Shown here: piece by piece, positions 17,411-26,235 of the stretch
Position numbering within the stretch: position 1 is the first letter of the stretch
Layout of the letters: the number at the start of each line of letters is the position of its first letter
NCBI GenBank assembly: GCA_965226095.1
Contig: OZ245336.1
Span: 496,001-560,000 of the forward strand
DNA: 64,000 nt
Direction of reading: 5' to 3'
Source of the DNA: JANQSP01 sp965226095
GTDB taxonomy: Bacteria > Bdellovibrionota > Bdellovibrionia > Bdellovibrionales > UBA1609
The notes under the pieces: generated by a model
Database searches by the model: none
What the model saw: only the letters and a program-made list of their open reading frames with translations
What the model was told of the DNA's origin: nothing
Program-made: the position numbers and the translations under genes

Positions 17411-19561
17411 TTAACCAGGGAGCATAGATTCGGATAATTTCTTTAGCTCTTCTTTTAAAATGGTGTGCTCGGGTTGTATGAGTTCAGGATCTTTTTTTAT
17501 TAGCTCTAAAGCTGATTTTTTAGCCAGTTGAAGCAAACGGCCGTCTCTAACTAAAGAAGCTACTTTAAACTCAGGTAGTCCAGATTGTCGAACACCTAAA
17601 AATTCCCCTGGCCCTCTAATTTCCAGATCCGCTTCTGCAATTTTAAAGCCATCCTGTGTTTGTTCCATAATGGATACTCTTTCTTTGGCTTCCGGTGAAA
17701 AACCATTGGACATGACTAAAATACAATAGCTTTTATAAGCTCCTCTACCCACTCGACCTCTTAACTGATGCAATTGAGAAAGTCCGAAACGCTCGGCATG
17801 CTCTACAATCATTATGCTGGCGTTGGGGACATCCAATCCCACTTCCACGACTGTTGTACTCACTAATATTTGGACATCTCCTTTTAAAAACTGTTCCATT
17901 ATCTCTTGTTTTTCAACAGAAGGTAGACGACCATGTATTAAAGCGATCTGAAACTTTGGGAACATTTCTTTTAACTTTTCATATTCATCCATTGCATTTT
18001 TTAAATCCACTTTTTGACTTTCTTCTACTAGGGGATAGACGATATAAGCCTGTCTACCGGACCTGATTTGTGATTCCAAAAAACTTAAAACTTGTTTTCT
18101 TTTGGATTGATAAGTTTTTCGGGTAATAATGGATTGTCTTCCAGCCGGCATTTCATCGATTACTGAAACATCCAAATCACCATATAAAGTCATGGCCAGA
18201 CTGCGAGGAATAGGTGTGGCTGTCATAACCAGAAAATGAGGATAATTTCCTTTTTCCTGCAAGAGTCCTCTTTGTTGAGCGCCAAAACGGTGTTGCTCAT
18301 CCACTACAACTAGTCCCAATTTTTTAAATCGTACAGGATCTTGAATAAGAGCCTGTGTTCCAATACATAAAGAAGTGTAACCGCTGGCCAGTTTTTCCAA
18401 TGTTTCCCTTTTTTTCTTGGCTCGCATACGTCCGGTCAGTAAAGCGGTTTTTATTCCCAGTGGGTCTAAGAATTTTTGAGCTGTTTTATAATGTTGTTCA
18501 GCTAAAATTTCTGTGGGGGCCATAATCACAGCTTGCAAACCGCTTTCTATTACCTGACAGGCAACTATTAAAGACACAATTGTTTTTCCACAACCGACAT
18601 CACCTTGTACCAAGCGATGCATTGGTTGTGTTTTTTGTAAGTCTTCACTGATTTCTTGTAAAACTCTTTTCTGTGCAGAAGTAAGTTGAAAAGACAAAGA
18701 GTTTTTTAATTGTTTTACTAATTGACCTACAGGAGCAATAGCAATTGTTTTTTCTTTTTTTAATCCTGCCTGTCTTAAGGCCATAAGAGTTTGTATAAAA
18801 AAAAGCTCTTCAAAAATTAAACGTTTTTGAGCTGGAGCTTGAAACTCTAGATACTCTTGAACTTTATCTTTATCAGGATGGTGAATCAGTTCCAGTGCTT
18901 TACCCTTGTCCAATAGCTTATGCTCTTTCTTAATCCATTCCGGTAGAGGATCGTATGTTAAAAATTCTGAATTTTGTTTTAAAGCAGTAAAAGCTGTATC
19001 AATGACCTTTCTGATTTTATTTTGGCTGATTCCCTCCATCTCTGTGTAAATGGGAACTAATAAAGATTCTTGTGTGTCATCTTGTTTATAAGGATGAATA
19101 TCAGGATGATGAAGTTCAAAAATATTTCTATACTTGGTAATACGCCCCACAATTTTTACTTTTTGATCGATTTCCAAATTATCAAAGTATCCTCTGTAGG
19201 GTAGACGAAAATATTTACAGGAAACATAACCACCTGCTGTTTTAATGCTCATTTGATACATCTTTTTTTTATTTTTTAAGAATAAGGTTTTCTTTTGTTG
19301 TATGTAACCATACATGGTGACATAAGAGCCCGGTACTAAGAGGGAGAAATCATCAATAACCCTTTGATCCCTATAGGTTCTAGGAAGCCAATGAATGAGA
19401 TCTTGCACTATGCAGATGTTTTTTTTGCCAAACATTTCAGCTAATTTAGGTCCTACACCCTTTAAATAACGAAGGGAAGTGTCTGGTTTTAAATATGGAT
19501 TGGCTTTTCCCAAAGGTTTTCTATTTTCGACTGTGAGGGATATATCCATAACACAACTCAT
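17411..19561 (-). CDS. recG: ATP-dependent DNA helicase RecG
   Basis: 716 residues; remodels stalled replication forks and Holliday junctions. N-terminal wedge/OB region (LKGVGPKLAEMFGKKNI, about 30-170), then helicase motifs: I GDVGCGKTIVSL, Ia MAPTEILAEQHY, II VVDEQHRFG, III MTATPIPRSLAMTLYGDLD, V STTVVEVGLDVPNA and VI HQLRGRVGRG. Length and order are normal. An in-frame ATG four codons after the chosen start (MDISL) is an alternative. It faces the lipoprotein gene convergently with 21 bp between. Confidence 0.95.
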   Translation of the reverse strand: MSCVMDISLTVENRKPLGKANPYLKPDTSLRYLKGVGPKLAEMFGKKNICIVQDLIHWLPRTYRDQRVIDDFSLLVPGSYVTMYGYIQQKKTLFLKNKKKMYQMSIKTAGGYVSCKYFRLPYRGYFDNLEIDQKVKIVGRITKYRNIFELHHPDIHPYKQDDTQESLLVPIYTEMEGISQNKIRKVIDTAFTALKQNSEFLTYDPLPEWIKKEHKLLDKGKALELIHHPDKDKVQEYLEFQAPAQKRLIFEELFFIQTLMALRQAGLKKEKTIAIAPVGQLVKQLKNSLSFQLTSAQKRVLQEISEDLQKTQPMHRLVQGDVGCGKTIVSLIVACQVIESGLQAVIMAPTEILAEQHYKTAQKFLDPLGIKTALLTGRMRAKKKRETLEKLASGYTSLCIGTQALIQDPVRFKKLGLVVVDEQHRFGAQQRGLLQEKGNYPHFLVMTATPIPRSLAMTLYGDLDVSVIDEMPAGRQSIITRKTYQSKRKQVLSFLESQIRSGRQAYIVYPLVEESQKVDLKNAMDEYEKLKEMFPKFQIALIHGRLPSVEKQEIMEQFLKGDVQILVSTTVVEVGLDVPNASIMIVEHAERFGLSQLHQLRGRVGRGAYKSYCILVMSNGFSPEAKERVSIMEQTQDGFKIAEADLEIRGPGEFLGVRQSGLPEFKVASLVRDGRLLQLAKKSALELIKKDPELIQPEHTILKEELKKLSESMLPG

Positions 19562-19651
19562 TATATGATTTTCGAGTGGAAAGCAATGCAGATTTTAAAA
19601 CCTGGAGAATTTTATTGGCAATGCAAATAAAAAGAAAGTAATATCTGGAAA

Positions 19652-20878
19652 ATGGATATTATTATCATCAGTCTTTCCATCTTGTTTTTTCTTGGCCATG
19701 CACTCGGCTGGTTTTTTACTAAAACAAAAATTCCTGATCTTCTCATTCTCATTATTATTGGTTTTGTTCTGGGGCCTTCTGTGACAGGACTGATTCAACC
19801 GGATGTGCATTTAGGTCAGGCAGGAGCTGTATTATCTGTTATTACTTTGATTATTATTTTGTATGAAGGAGGCTTACATTTGAGTTCCAAAGACTTGATG
19901 GAATCCTCTATGTCTGCATTGGGTTTATCCTGCTTGAGTTTTTTTTCTATTACTGCACTGACAACAGTAGCACTATGGCCGGTGCTCCCTCCTTTGTTGG
20001 CTGTGTTGGTAGGTGTGGGTATTGGTAGTACCTCTTCAGCCATTGTCATACCGATGGTCAAGCCTTTGTCTATTGAAAAGAAAACCAAAACAGTGCTTTC
20101 TTTGGAGTCTGCTTTTACAGATGTTCTGACTATTGTGATTTTCTTAGGTTTGTTGGAATATATTACATCTGCAGACAGTAGTGGCAGTCAGTTTTTTGTT
20201 AACTTAGGTTCAACTCCTGTTATGTCAATAGGCATTGGAGTAGGGGCTGGTATTGTGTGGTCTTTTTTGCGAAGAAATACGGAAATTTCCAGACTGCCAT
20301 TTGCCGGGGAGGCTAGTGCTTTATTAACTTACGGTATTTTGGAGTTTTTGGCTTTGAATGGTGCCATTGGTGTATTGGCTTTAGGTTTTACTTTGGCTAA
20401 TATTAATCTTCTCCCTCCCCTTCTAAAGCGGTTTTTGGATAATAATCCCATGTCTACAGGAGAGCTTTCTTTGTTGGGGGCAGTGACTTTTCTTTTAAGA
20501 ACTTTTTTCTTTTTATACCTGGGTATATTGATTCAAATTAAAGGCTTGTCTTCTTTGGCTTGGGCTTTAGGGTTGACAGTGTTAATTTTTGTTACTCGTT
20601 ATGTTTGTGTTAGATTAATGTTTAGCAAAAATACTTTTTCCAAGCTGGATGCTATCACTGCTACAGTGATGGGTCCCAGGGGTTTGGCTTGTGCGGTACT
20701 AGCTACATTACCTTTACAAAGAGGAATTGCAGAAGGAGAATGGATTCAAAATCTCATTTTTGCTATCATTCCTTTATCCATTTTGGGTACTTCTGTGTTT
20801 ATATCCTTGGCGGAAAAGGACTGGTTCAAGAAGAAACTCCACCCTTGGTTTAAAAAATATTCAGATACAAGTTTTTAA
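19652..20878 (+). CDS. Cation:proton antiporter (CPA/NhaP-type)
   Basis: 408 residues, about 11-12 membrane helices, inner-membrane Na+ or K+/H+ exchanger. Helix 1 DIIIISLSILFFLGHALGWFF, the unwound helix region LYEGGLHLSSKDL, and SLESAFTDVLTIVIF, which corresponds to the ion-binding helix 5 (usual N-D or T-D pair). No C-terminal TrkA-type regulatory domain is present. Ion specificity cannot be read from sequence. Confidence 0.88.
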   Translation: MDIIIISLSILFFLGHALGWFFTKTKIPDLLILIIIGFVLGPSVTGLIQPDVHLGQAGAVLSVITLIIILYEGGLHLSSKDLMESSMSALGLSCLSFFSITALTTVALWPVLPPLLAVLVGVGIGSTSSAIVIPMVKPLSIEKKTKTVLSLESAFTDVLTIVIFLGLLEYITSADSSGSQFFVNLGSTPVMSIGIGVGAGIVWSFLRRNTEISRLPFAGEASALLTYGILEFLALNGAIGVLALGFTLANINLLPPLLKRFLDNNPMSTGELSLLGAVTFLLRTFFFLYLGILIQIKGLSSLAWALGLTVLIFVTRYVCVRLMFSKNTFSKLDAITATVMGPRGLACAVLATLPLQRGIAEGEWIQNLIFAIIPLSILGTSVFISLAEKDWFKKKLHPWFKKYSDTSF

Positions 20879-21093
20879 GTTCTTTTTGTCAATTAAATAA
20901 CAGACTGACTTTTTCAGTTTTGGCTGTTTCCTGTTTCCTGTTTTCAGCTTTTTCAATTCTAGTTTTTCCTGTTTAGCTATTGTGAAAAATTTAGGTTCTT
21001 TCTATTGATAGTGTATTTTTTATACTGAAAAACCTATAAAAACAGAGTTTTTATGTAATAAATCAAGTTTTTTAAAAAAAAGCAATATTTTAT

Positions 21094-21107
21094 TTGAACA
21101 AGTTCAA
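21094..21107. promoter_or_regulatory. TetR-type operator palindrome, copy 1
   Basis: TTGAACAAGTTCAA, a 6-bp inverted repeat around AA, is inside a 20-base block that recurs exactly 30 bp downstream. It lies upstream of an operon whose second gene encodes a TetR regulator. The remainder of the 306-bp gap before it holds only AT-rich sequence with a short TTTCCTG run around 20930-20980. Confidence 0.75.
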
Positions 21108-21123
21108 TTTTTTTGATACTTAT

Positions 21124-21137
21124 TTGAACAAGTTCAA
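21124..21137. promoter_or_regulatory. TetR-type operator palindrome, copy 2
   Basis: Second identical TTGAACAAGTTCAA, 30 bp (about three helical turns) from the first and 48 bp before the epimerase start. Equal spacing by whole turns suits two dimers on one DNA face. The likely ligand-responsive repressor is the TetR gene at 22135. Confidence 0.75.
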
Positions 21138-21184
21138 TTTTAAAAGAAATATATAGAGAAAAACAAAGAAATTTGGGGGTATAT

Positions 21185-22138
21185 ATGAAAATTGTTATAG
21201 CTGGTGGCAGTGGTCATCTTGGAAAGGTTTTGTTGAAGCATTTTCAGGCGAAGAAGTATGATATCAACATTTTAACGAGAGATGTGAAAAAAGAAGCTCC
21301 TTTTATTGTTTGGGATGGTCAGACTTTAGGTTCCTGGCAAAAGGTCATTGATGGGAGTGATGTGGTGATTAATCTTGCTGGGCGAACTGTGGACTGTCGA
21401 CCGACTAAAAAAAATTTAAGGGAAATGATGGATTCCAGAATACAATCCACGCGTGTTATTGGTGAGGCTATTGCTCAATGCCACAATCCTCCGAATTTAT
21501 GGATACAAATGAGTACAGCAACTATTTATGCTCATTCTTTTGATCAGGATAATGATGAATATTCAGGAACTATTGGAGGCAATGAACCAAATATCCCGGA
21601 TCATTGGCACCATAGCACCAATATTGCAAAAAACTGGGAAAAAACTTTATTTCAATCCAATACCCCTAATACCAGGAGAGTAGCTGTTCGTTCTGCTTTG
21701 GTGGTAAGCCCTGATAAAAAAGGATATTTTGATACTCTACTTTCTTTATCGCGAGTAGGGTTGGGAGGGGCTATAGCTGGTGGAAAACAATATGTGTCCT
21801 GGATTCATCAGGAAGATTTTATACAAGCTATTGATTTTTTTATTTCTCGAAAAGATATTAAAGGTGTTGTTAATGTTTGCAGTCCTCATCCTCTTCCACA
21901 AAGAGAATTTATGTCTTATATACGATCCACTTGGGGTGTTAGGGTTAATGTGCCGATTACAAAATGGATACTTACGATAGGAACTATCTTCTTAAGAACA
22001 GATGCCCAGCTTGTTTTAAAAAGCCGTAGGGCTGTTCCCACAAAACTGTTGTCTCATGGTTTTCAGTTTAAGTTTCCTCGTTGGCCGGAAGCGGTTATTG
22101 ATATAGTGAAAAAATATCAAAAGGAGAATAGAAAGTGA
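21185..22138 (+). CDS. TIGR01777-type NAD-dependent epimerase (SDR39U1-like)
   Basis: 317 residues from ATG 21185 with GGGGGT upstream. Rossmann motif KIVIAGGSGHLGKVL at the N-terminus, VINLAGRTVDCRPT, the characteristic W-G-Q segment FIVWDGQTLGSW, and MSTATIYAH in place of the YxxxK region, then SWIHQEDF. This is the sugar-epimerase-like SDR group of unknown substrate. The TetR gene starts inside its stop codon, so both are in one operon behind the double operator. Confidence 0.88.
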   Translation: MKIVIAGGSGHLGKVLLKHFQAKKYDINILTRDVKKEAPFIVWDGQTLGSWQKVIDGSDVVINLAGRTVDCRPTKKNLREMMDSRIQSTRVIGEAIAQCHNPPNLWIQMSTATIYAHSFDQDNDEYSGTIGGNEPNIPDHWHHSTNIAKNWEKTLFQSNTPNTRRVAVRSALVVSPDKKGYFDTLLSLSRVGLGGAIAGGKQYVSWIHQEDFIQAIDFFISRKDIKGVVNVCSPHPLPQREFMSYIRSTWGVRVNVPITKWILTIGTIFLRTDAQLVLKSRRAVPTKLLSHGFQFKFPRWPEAVIDIVKKYQKENRK

Positions 22139-22842
22139 AAAAACTATCAAAAGCTTATCATACCAAGGAAAAGATTCTTACATCAGGTTGGAACTTATTT
22201 CAAAAAAAAGGATTTGAACAAACTTCTATGAGAGATATTGCGCACACAGCTCAAGTGGCAACAGGTGCGGCGTATTATTATTTTAATCAAAAAGAAGATA
22301 TTGTTTTAGAGCTTTATACACGCATTCAAAATGAATGTGAAATACAGAGTGAAAAAATTATTTTAAAAACGAAAGATTTCGAGAAACGATTTTATGATAT
22401 TGTTCAACTTACTTTGAAGCAATTACAGCCTTATAGAAAAATTGTCCGGGTGGTTGCTGAAAAATCAATGAATATGACTCATTCTATATCTCCATTCAGT
22501 ACTGAGAATAAAGACATACGCAACAGAGCAATAAAAATTATGAATAAAGTGATTAAAAGCAGTAATATAAAAGTTCACTCTTCTCTTCTCAGTATTCTTC
22601 CAACAATATTATGGCTCTATCAAATGGCTATTATCTTATTATGGATTTATGATTCTTCTATTAACCAAAAGAAGACACAACAAATACTCAAAATTAGTTT
22701 AAAGGTGGTTTGTATTTTACTGAAAATAAGCACACTTCCTATTCCTGGAAAACAAAACCTTTTACGAATGGTTAACGATATTTCAGTTATGAGTGTAGAT
22801 ATTATCGGAAAAAGCTATAAAAGATCATACACAAAAAACTGA
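22135..22842 (+). CDS. TetR/AcrR family transcriptional regulator
   Basis: 235 residues. N-terminal HTH: KILTSGWNLFQKKGFEQTSMRDIAHTAQVATGAAYYYF, the usual TetR pattern, then an all-helical ligand domain without recognisable specificity. GTG start overlaps the stop of the epimerase gene (GTGA). It most likely represses its own operon through the two palindromes at 21094 and 21124; this is inferred from position. Confidence 0.9.
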   Translation: MKKLSKAYHTKEKILTSGWNLFQKKGFEQTSMRDIAHTAQVATGAAYYYFNQKEDIVLELYTRIQNECEIQSEKIILKTKDFEKRFYDIVQLTLKQLQPYRKIVRVVAEKSMNMTHSISPFSTENKDIRNRAIKIMNKVIKSSNIKVHSSLLSILPTILWLYQMAIILLWIYDSSINQKKTQQILKISLKVVCILLKISTLPIPGKQNLLRMVNDISVMSVDIIGKSYKRSYTKN

Positions 22843-22863
22843 AGAAGGCTAAAGGAAACATCT

Positions 22864-24348
22864 ATGAAAAAAATAAAATTGTTTTTTAATATATATGCTC
22901 CCATTTCTGGAATCAACTACTTGGCTTGGGGTTGTGGGTTATTTTTGATAAAATATTTTTTTGATTATCAGGTGGCTGTAAAGATATTTAAAACAGAATG
23001 GCCGGTTTGGTCTTATTTTCGGTGGTTCACTACTGATTCACTTTTTGATTCACCTTTTGATTCACCTTTTGAATCTTTAGATATACAATTTGTGTTAGCT
23101 TTGTTAGCAGTGGCTTTTCCTTTTATAGTTATAGGATTAGCATTAACTCTTCGCAGATTAAAAACTTTAAATCTTCCAGCTTATTTGAGCATATTATTTT
23201 TTATACCAGGAGTGAATATCTCCTTTTTTACTTTACTGATTTTTTTAAAGGCAAATGGAAGTACAGAAGTGAGAAATCCAACTTTTGATTTAATGGATAA
23301 GTGGATGCCGCAAGATCTACGTTTTGCGCGTTTGACATCTATTTTTGGAGGTATTTTAATTATCTTAACTTATGTATTAGGTACTTTTATATATTTACTT
23401 GTGATTGTAAAAAACAGTAAAGATGGTGGCATACTTTCTGGAGATGAATTTACATTTTACGGTATTTTAACTTTTATTGGCATTCCTTTTTTATCAGGGT
23501 TTGTAACTGTTATTTTATTATCTTTTCGTTTTAAAAAATTATTTTTTAAACAAGTATTTTTATATGCGAATATACCTATATTAATAGCACTGGCAAGTTT
23601 ATCTTTTCTACAGATAGAGGGGATACTGTGTTTGGCTACAGCGAGTCCACTTATTTTTGGTATGAGTACATTGGGTGGTACATTGGCTTGGTGTATAACA
23701 TCTGGAAAATATAATATAGAATCAAAAACTAGCACTTTAAAGATTTTTTTAGTATTTCCTGTGCTTTTATTATTGGATTTACAATTACCGGAACTCAGTA
23801 AAGAATATGCTGTTGTGACAAAAGTATCTATTTCCGCCCCGCCAGAGATAGTATGGGAAAATGTGGGACAGTTTCCAAAAATTGAAAAAGAATGGAAAGG
23901 AGTATTATCTCAATTTTTACCCACCCTTGAAGAATCCGTGATAGATATTCCATTGGAGGATATAAAGCCGGGTACAATCAGGAGATGTATTTTTAACAGA
24001 GGTGAATTTATAGAGCCTATAAAAGTTTGGAATCCTCCTTATGAACTCACTTTTGATGTGAAAAAGGGAATTAAGCATTACAATAAGTATGGTCAAGTGG
24101 TTCGTGGACAGTTTTTACTTTATCGACAATCTAACAATACAACATTATTGGTCGGCACATCCTGGTATCGTTATAAAGTGAGACCGGCTGTTTATTGGAA
24201 TTTATTTGGTTCTTATTTTTTACATAAAATTCATTACAGAGCATTAAACCATATCAAGCAATTGAGTGAAACTAAATATGTCGATCAAAGATTAAAACAA
24301 ACTAAAACAAGTTTTCATCCTAATGTGTTTCAGGAGGATTATCTGTAA
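22864..24348 (+). CDS. DUF805-like membrane protein with C-terminal SRPBCC domain
   Basis: 494 residues. The first about 310 residues hold around nine membrane helices; the N-terminal part resembles DUF805 (FVIGLALTLRRLKTLNLPAYLS). Between the first helices is a small direct repeat, FDSPFDSPFESLD. From about residue 320 a soluble START/SRPBCC-type domain begins (VTKVSISAPPEIVWENVGQFP), a fold that binds hydrophobic ligands. It is the last gene of the TetR operon, 21 bp behind the regulator. This fusion suggests sensing or handling a lipid-like compound; that is inference. Confidence 0.7.
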   Translation: MKKIKLFFNIYAPISGINYLAWGCGLFLIKYFFDYQVAVKIFKTEWPVWSYFRWFTTDSLFDSPFDSPFESLDIQFVLALLAVAFPFIVIGLALTLRRLKTLNLPAYLSILFFIPGVNISFFTLLIFLKANGSTEVRNPTFDLMDKWMPQDLRFARLTSIFGGILIILTYVLGTFIYLLVIVKNSKDGGILSGDEFTFYGILTFIGIPFLSGFVTVILLSFRFKKLFFKQVFLYANIPILIALASLSFLQIEGILCLATASPLIFGMSTLGGTLAWCITSGKYNIESKTSTLKIFLVFPVLLLLDLQLPELSKEYAVVTKVSISAPPEIVWENVGQFPKIEKEWKGVLSQFLPTLEESVIDIPLEDIKPGTIRRCIFNRGEFIEPIKVWNPPYELTFDVKKGIKHYNKYGQVVRGQFLLYRQSNNTTLLVGTSWYRYKVRPAVYWNLFGSYFLHKIHYRALNHIKQLSETKYVDQRLKQTKTSFHPNVFQEDYL

Positions 24349-24463
24349 GAGATTGTTCAATCAGTTGCTCCTGCATTCGGGCCATAGTTTGAAGAAATGG
24401 TAGTGTTTTTTTAGGCCAGCCTATATCCACTTTGACAGTTTTAAATCTTATATAGATGAAGTA

Positions 24464-25069
24464 TCAAACAGCGACGACTTCTTTTATTTCCGGGATATGA
24501 CTTCTTAAATGATTTTCGATTCCCTGTTTGAGAGTAATGGAAGAGCTGGGACAACCGGCGCAAGCTCCTTGTAGTTTTAAGAAGACTGTGCCGTTTTCAT
24601 AACCGGCAAAAGCGATAAAACCTCCATCCATGGCAACGGCCGGTTGAATGTCTTTAGCTAAGAGCTCTTTTATTTTTACAATAGTAGGAGAAGTTTCTTT
24701 TTGTTCTGCATCTTCATCTTTCTCTTTAGAATCATTTCCTTCCGGCGCTGGTGGGTATAAGACTGCCTGTCCTTCTGCTATATGTTCCTGTATCATCTGA
24801 CTTAAAGGTTCTGTGATCACATCCCAATCCACCCAATCTTCCTTGTTGACAGTGACAAAATTTTCTCCGATAAAAACTTTTGTGGCCCATGGAAAACCAA
24901 GGATTTTTTGAGCCAGAGGAGACCTGCCGGCCTCAGAGATATTTTCCACTTCCCATTTTTCATCTGCAATGATTTGATTTAAAGAAAATTTCAATGACTG
25001 AGGGTTGGGTGTGCCTTCTGCAGAAACAATAATATTTTTTTTATCCATAACAGTTTCTTTATAGATCAT
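24464..25069 (-). CDS. Nfu-type iron-sulfur carrier/scaffold
   Basis: 201 residues with two domains: an N-terminal Nfu_N domain (TPNPQSLKFSLN...GFPWATKVFIGENFVTVNK) and a C-terminal NifU-like domain with the FeS ligand motif GACAGCPSSS, then an amphipathic end. Carries [4Fe-4S] clusters to target enzymes. An acidic linker (SKEKDEDAEQKE) joins the domains. Start uncertain by seven codons (ATG 25069 or 25048). The 115-bp gap to the left holds no recognised feature. Confidence 0.92.
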   Translation of the reverse strand: MIYKETVMDKKNIIVSAEGTPNPQSLKFSLNQIIADEKWEVENISEAGRSPLAQKILGFPWATKVFIGENFVTVNKEDWVDWDVITEPLSQMIQEHIAEGQAVLYPPAPEGNDSKEKDEDAEQKETSPTIVKIKELLAKDIQPAVAMDGGFIAFAGYENGTVFLKLQGACAGCPSSSITLKQGIENHLRSHIPEIKEVVAV

Positions 25070-25190
25070 TTATTATTTTTATGCCACTAAATTTTACAAT
25101 TTATATTTTTATATTTACTTATTTTGTGAAAACTTCAAAAGTTCTTTATCGTTAAAGAATAAGTTTGTATTTTGCAGTAATTATAAAAAC

Positions 25191-25219
25191 TTGCTTTAAG
25201 AGTTTAAAGGGATTATACT
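25191..25219 (+). promoter_or_regulatory. Sigma-70-type promoter of the aldolase-lysS operon
   Basis: TTGCTT at 25191-25196 and TATACT at 25214-25219, spacer 17 bp, followed by a short leader with GGAGG at 25239-25243, 10 bases before ATG 25254. Confidence 0.65.
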
Positions 25220-25253
25220 CATTCCGTTTATAAAAACCGGAGGTTTTATTTCC

Positions 25254-26204
25254 ATGAATACCCCTCAAGTAAAAACAATACTTAGTTATTATTCTTCTGA
25301 GAATACAGGAGTGCGTACACAATTAGCCCGCTTATTAAATCATGGCTATTTGGCTGGAACCGGAAAAATGGTTATTCTACCTGTGGATCAGGGGTTTGAA
25401 CATGGTCCTTTGCAAAGCTTTGCAGGTAACCAGGAAGCTTATGATCCTGACTATCATTTCAAATTAGCTGTCTCTGCTGGTTGTAATGCTTATTCGGCAC
25501 CTTTTGGTTTTTTGCAAGCTAGTGCTGACAAATTTGCTGGTGAGATTCCTCTGATTTTAAAAGCCAATAATTCCGACAACCTTTACAAAAATTCGGAAGC
25601 ACCCATTCCAGCTTTAACCGCTCAAGTGGAGTCTGCTCTGCAGTTAGGGTGTGTGGCAGTTGGATTTACTATTTATCCTGGTAGTGCAGAAAGAAAAAAA
25701 ATGTATGAGGAAGTGGCTCGAGCTGGTGAGTATGCCAGAAAGTACGGACTGGCTGTAGTGATATGGTCCTATCCAAGAGGAAAAGGAGTGTCCAAGCAGG
25801 GAGAAACAGCTTTGGATGTAATCGCCTATGCTGCGCACATTGCCGCTCAACTGGGAGCGCATATTATAAAAGTAAAACCGCCATCTGACTTTTTGGAAAA
25901 TTCTTCAGTGAAAGACTTATTGAAAGAGCAGGAGAACACTTTATCCTCTCGGGTTCAGATGGTTATACAATCTGCATTTAACGGAAAGAGAATTGTTATT
26001 TTTAGTGGTGGCCCAGCTAAAGAAAAATCAGAAGTGCTAAAAGAGATACAAGAGTTGGCAAAAGGAGGTGCTTTTGGCAGTATTGTAGGTCGAAATGCCT
26101 TTAAGCGGCCTTATAATGAAGGAGTAGGTTTGCTAAAGGAAATTATGGATATTTATAAAGAAGCCAGTGGGTCTTCAAAAAATTCTTTTCCATTTAATAA
26201 GTAA
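25254..26204 (+). CDS. fbaB: Class I fructose-bisphosphate aldolase (DhnA type)
   Basis: 316-residue glycolytic/gluconeogenic aldolase of the DhnA/archaeal-type class I family. Seen: MVILPVDQGFEHGP near the N-terminus, GCVAVGFTIYPGS, VIWSYPRGKGVSKQG and the Schiff-base lysine strand HIIKVKPPSDF, ending with the phosphate-binding IVIFSGGPAK and GGAFGSIVGRNAFKR. Well-formed promoter and GGAGG precede it. lysS follows 31 bp downstream. Confidence 0.93.
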   Translation: MNTPQVKTILSYYSSENTGVRTQLARLLNHGYLAGTGKMVILPVDQGFEHGPLQSFAGNQEAYDPDYHFKLAVSAGCNAYSAPFGFLQASADKFAGEIPLILKANNSDNLYKNSEAPIPALTAQVESALQLGCVAVGFTIYPGSAERKKMYEEVARAGEYARKYGLAVVIWSYPRGKGVSKQGETALDVIAYAAHIAAQLGAHIIKVKPPSDFLENSSVKDLLKEQENTLSSRVQMVIQSAFNGKRIVIFSGGPAKEKSEVLKEIQELAKGGAFGSIVGRNAFKRPYNEGVGLLKEIMDIYKEASGSSKNSFPFNK

Positions 26205-26235
26205 AAAAAGATCAGAACAACAGGATTAAAGAACA

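Noticed and set aside
24349..24463. Short minus-strand frame VDIGWPKKTLPFLQTMARMQ
   Set aside because: Only about 40 codons with no ATG or good ribosome binding site, overlapping the end of the SRPBCC gene; could be a remnant but is not supportable.
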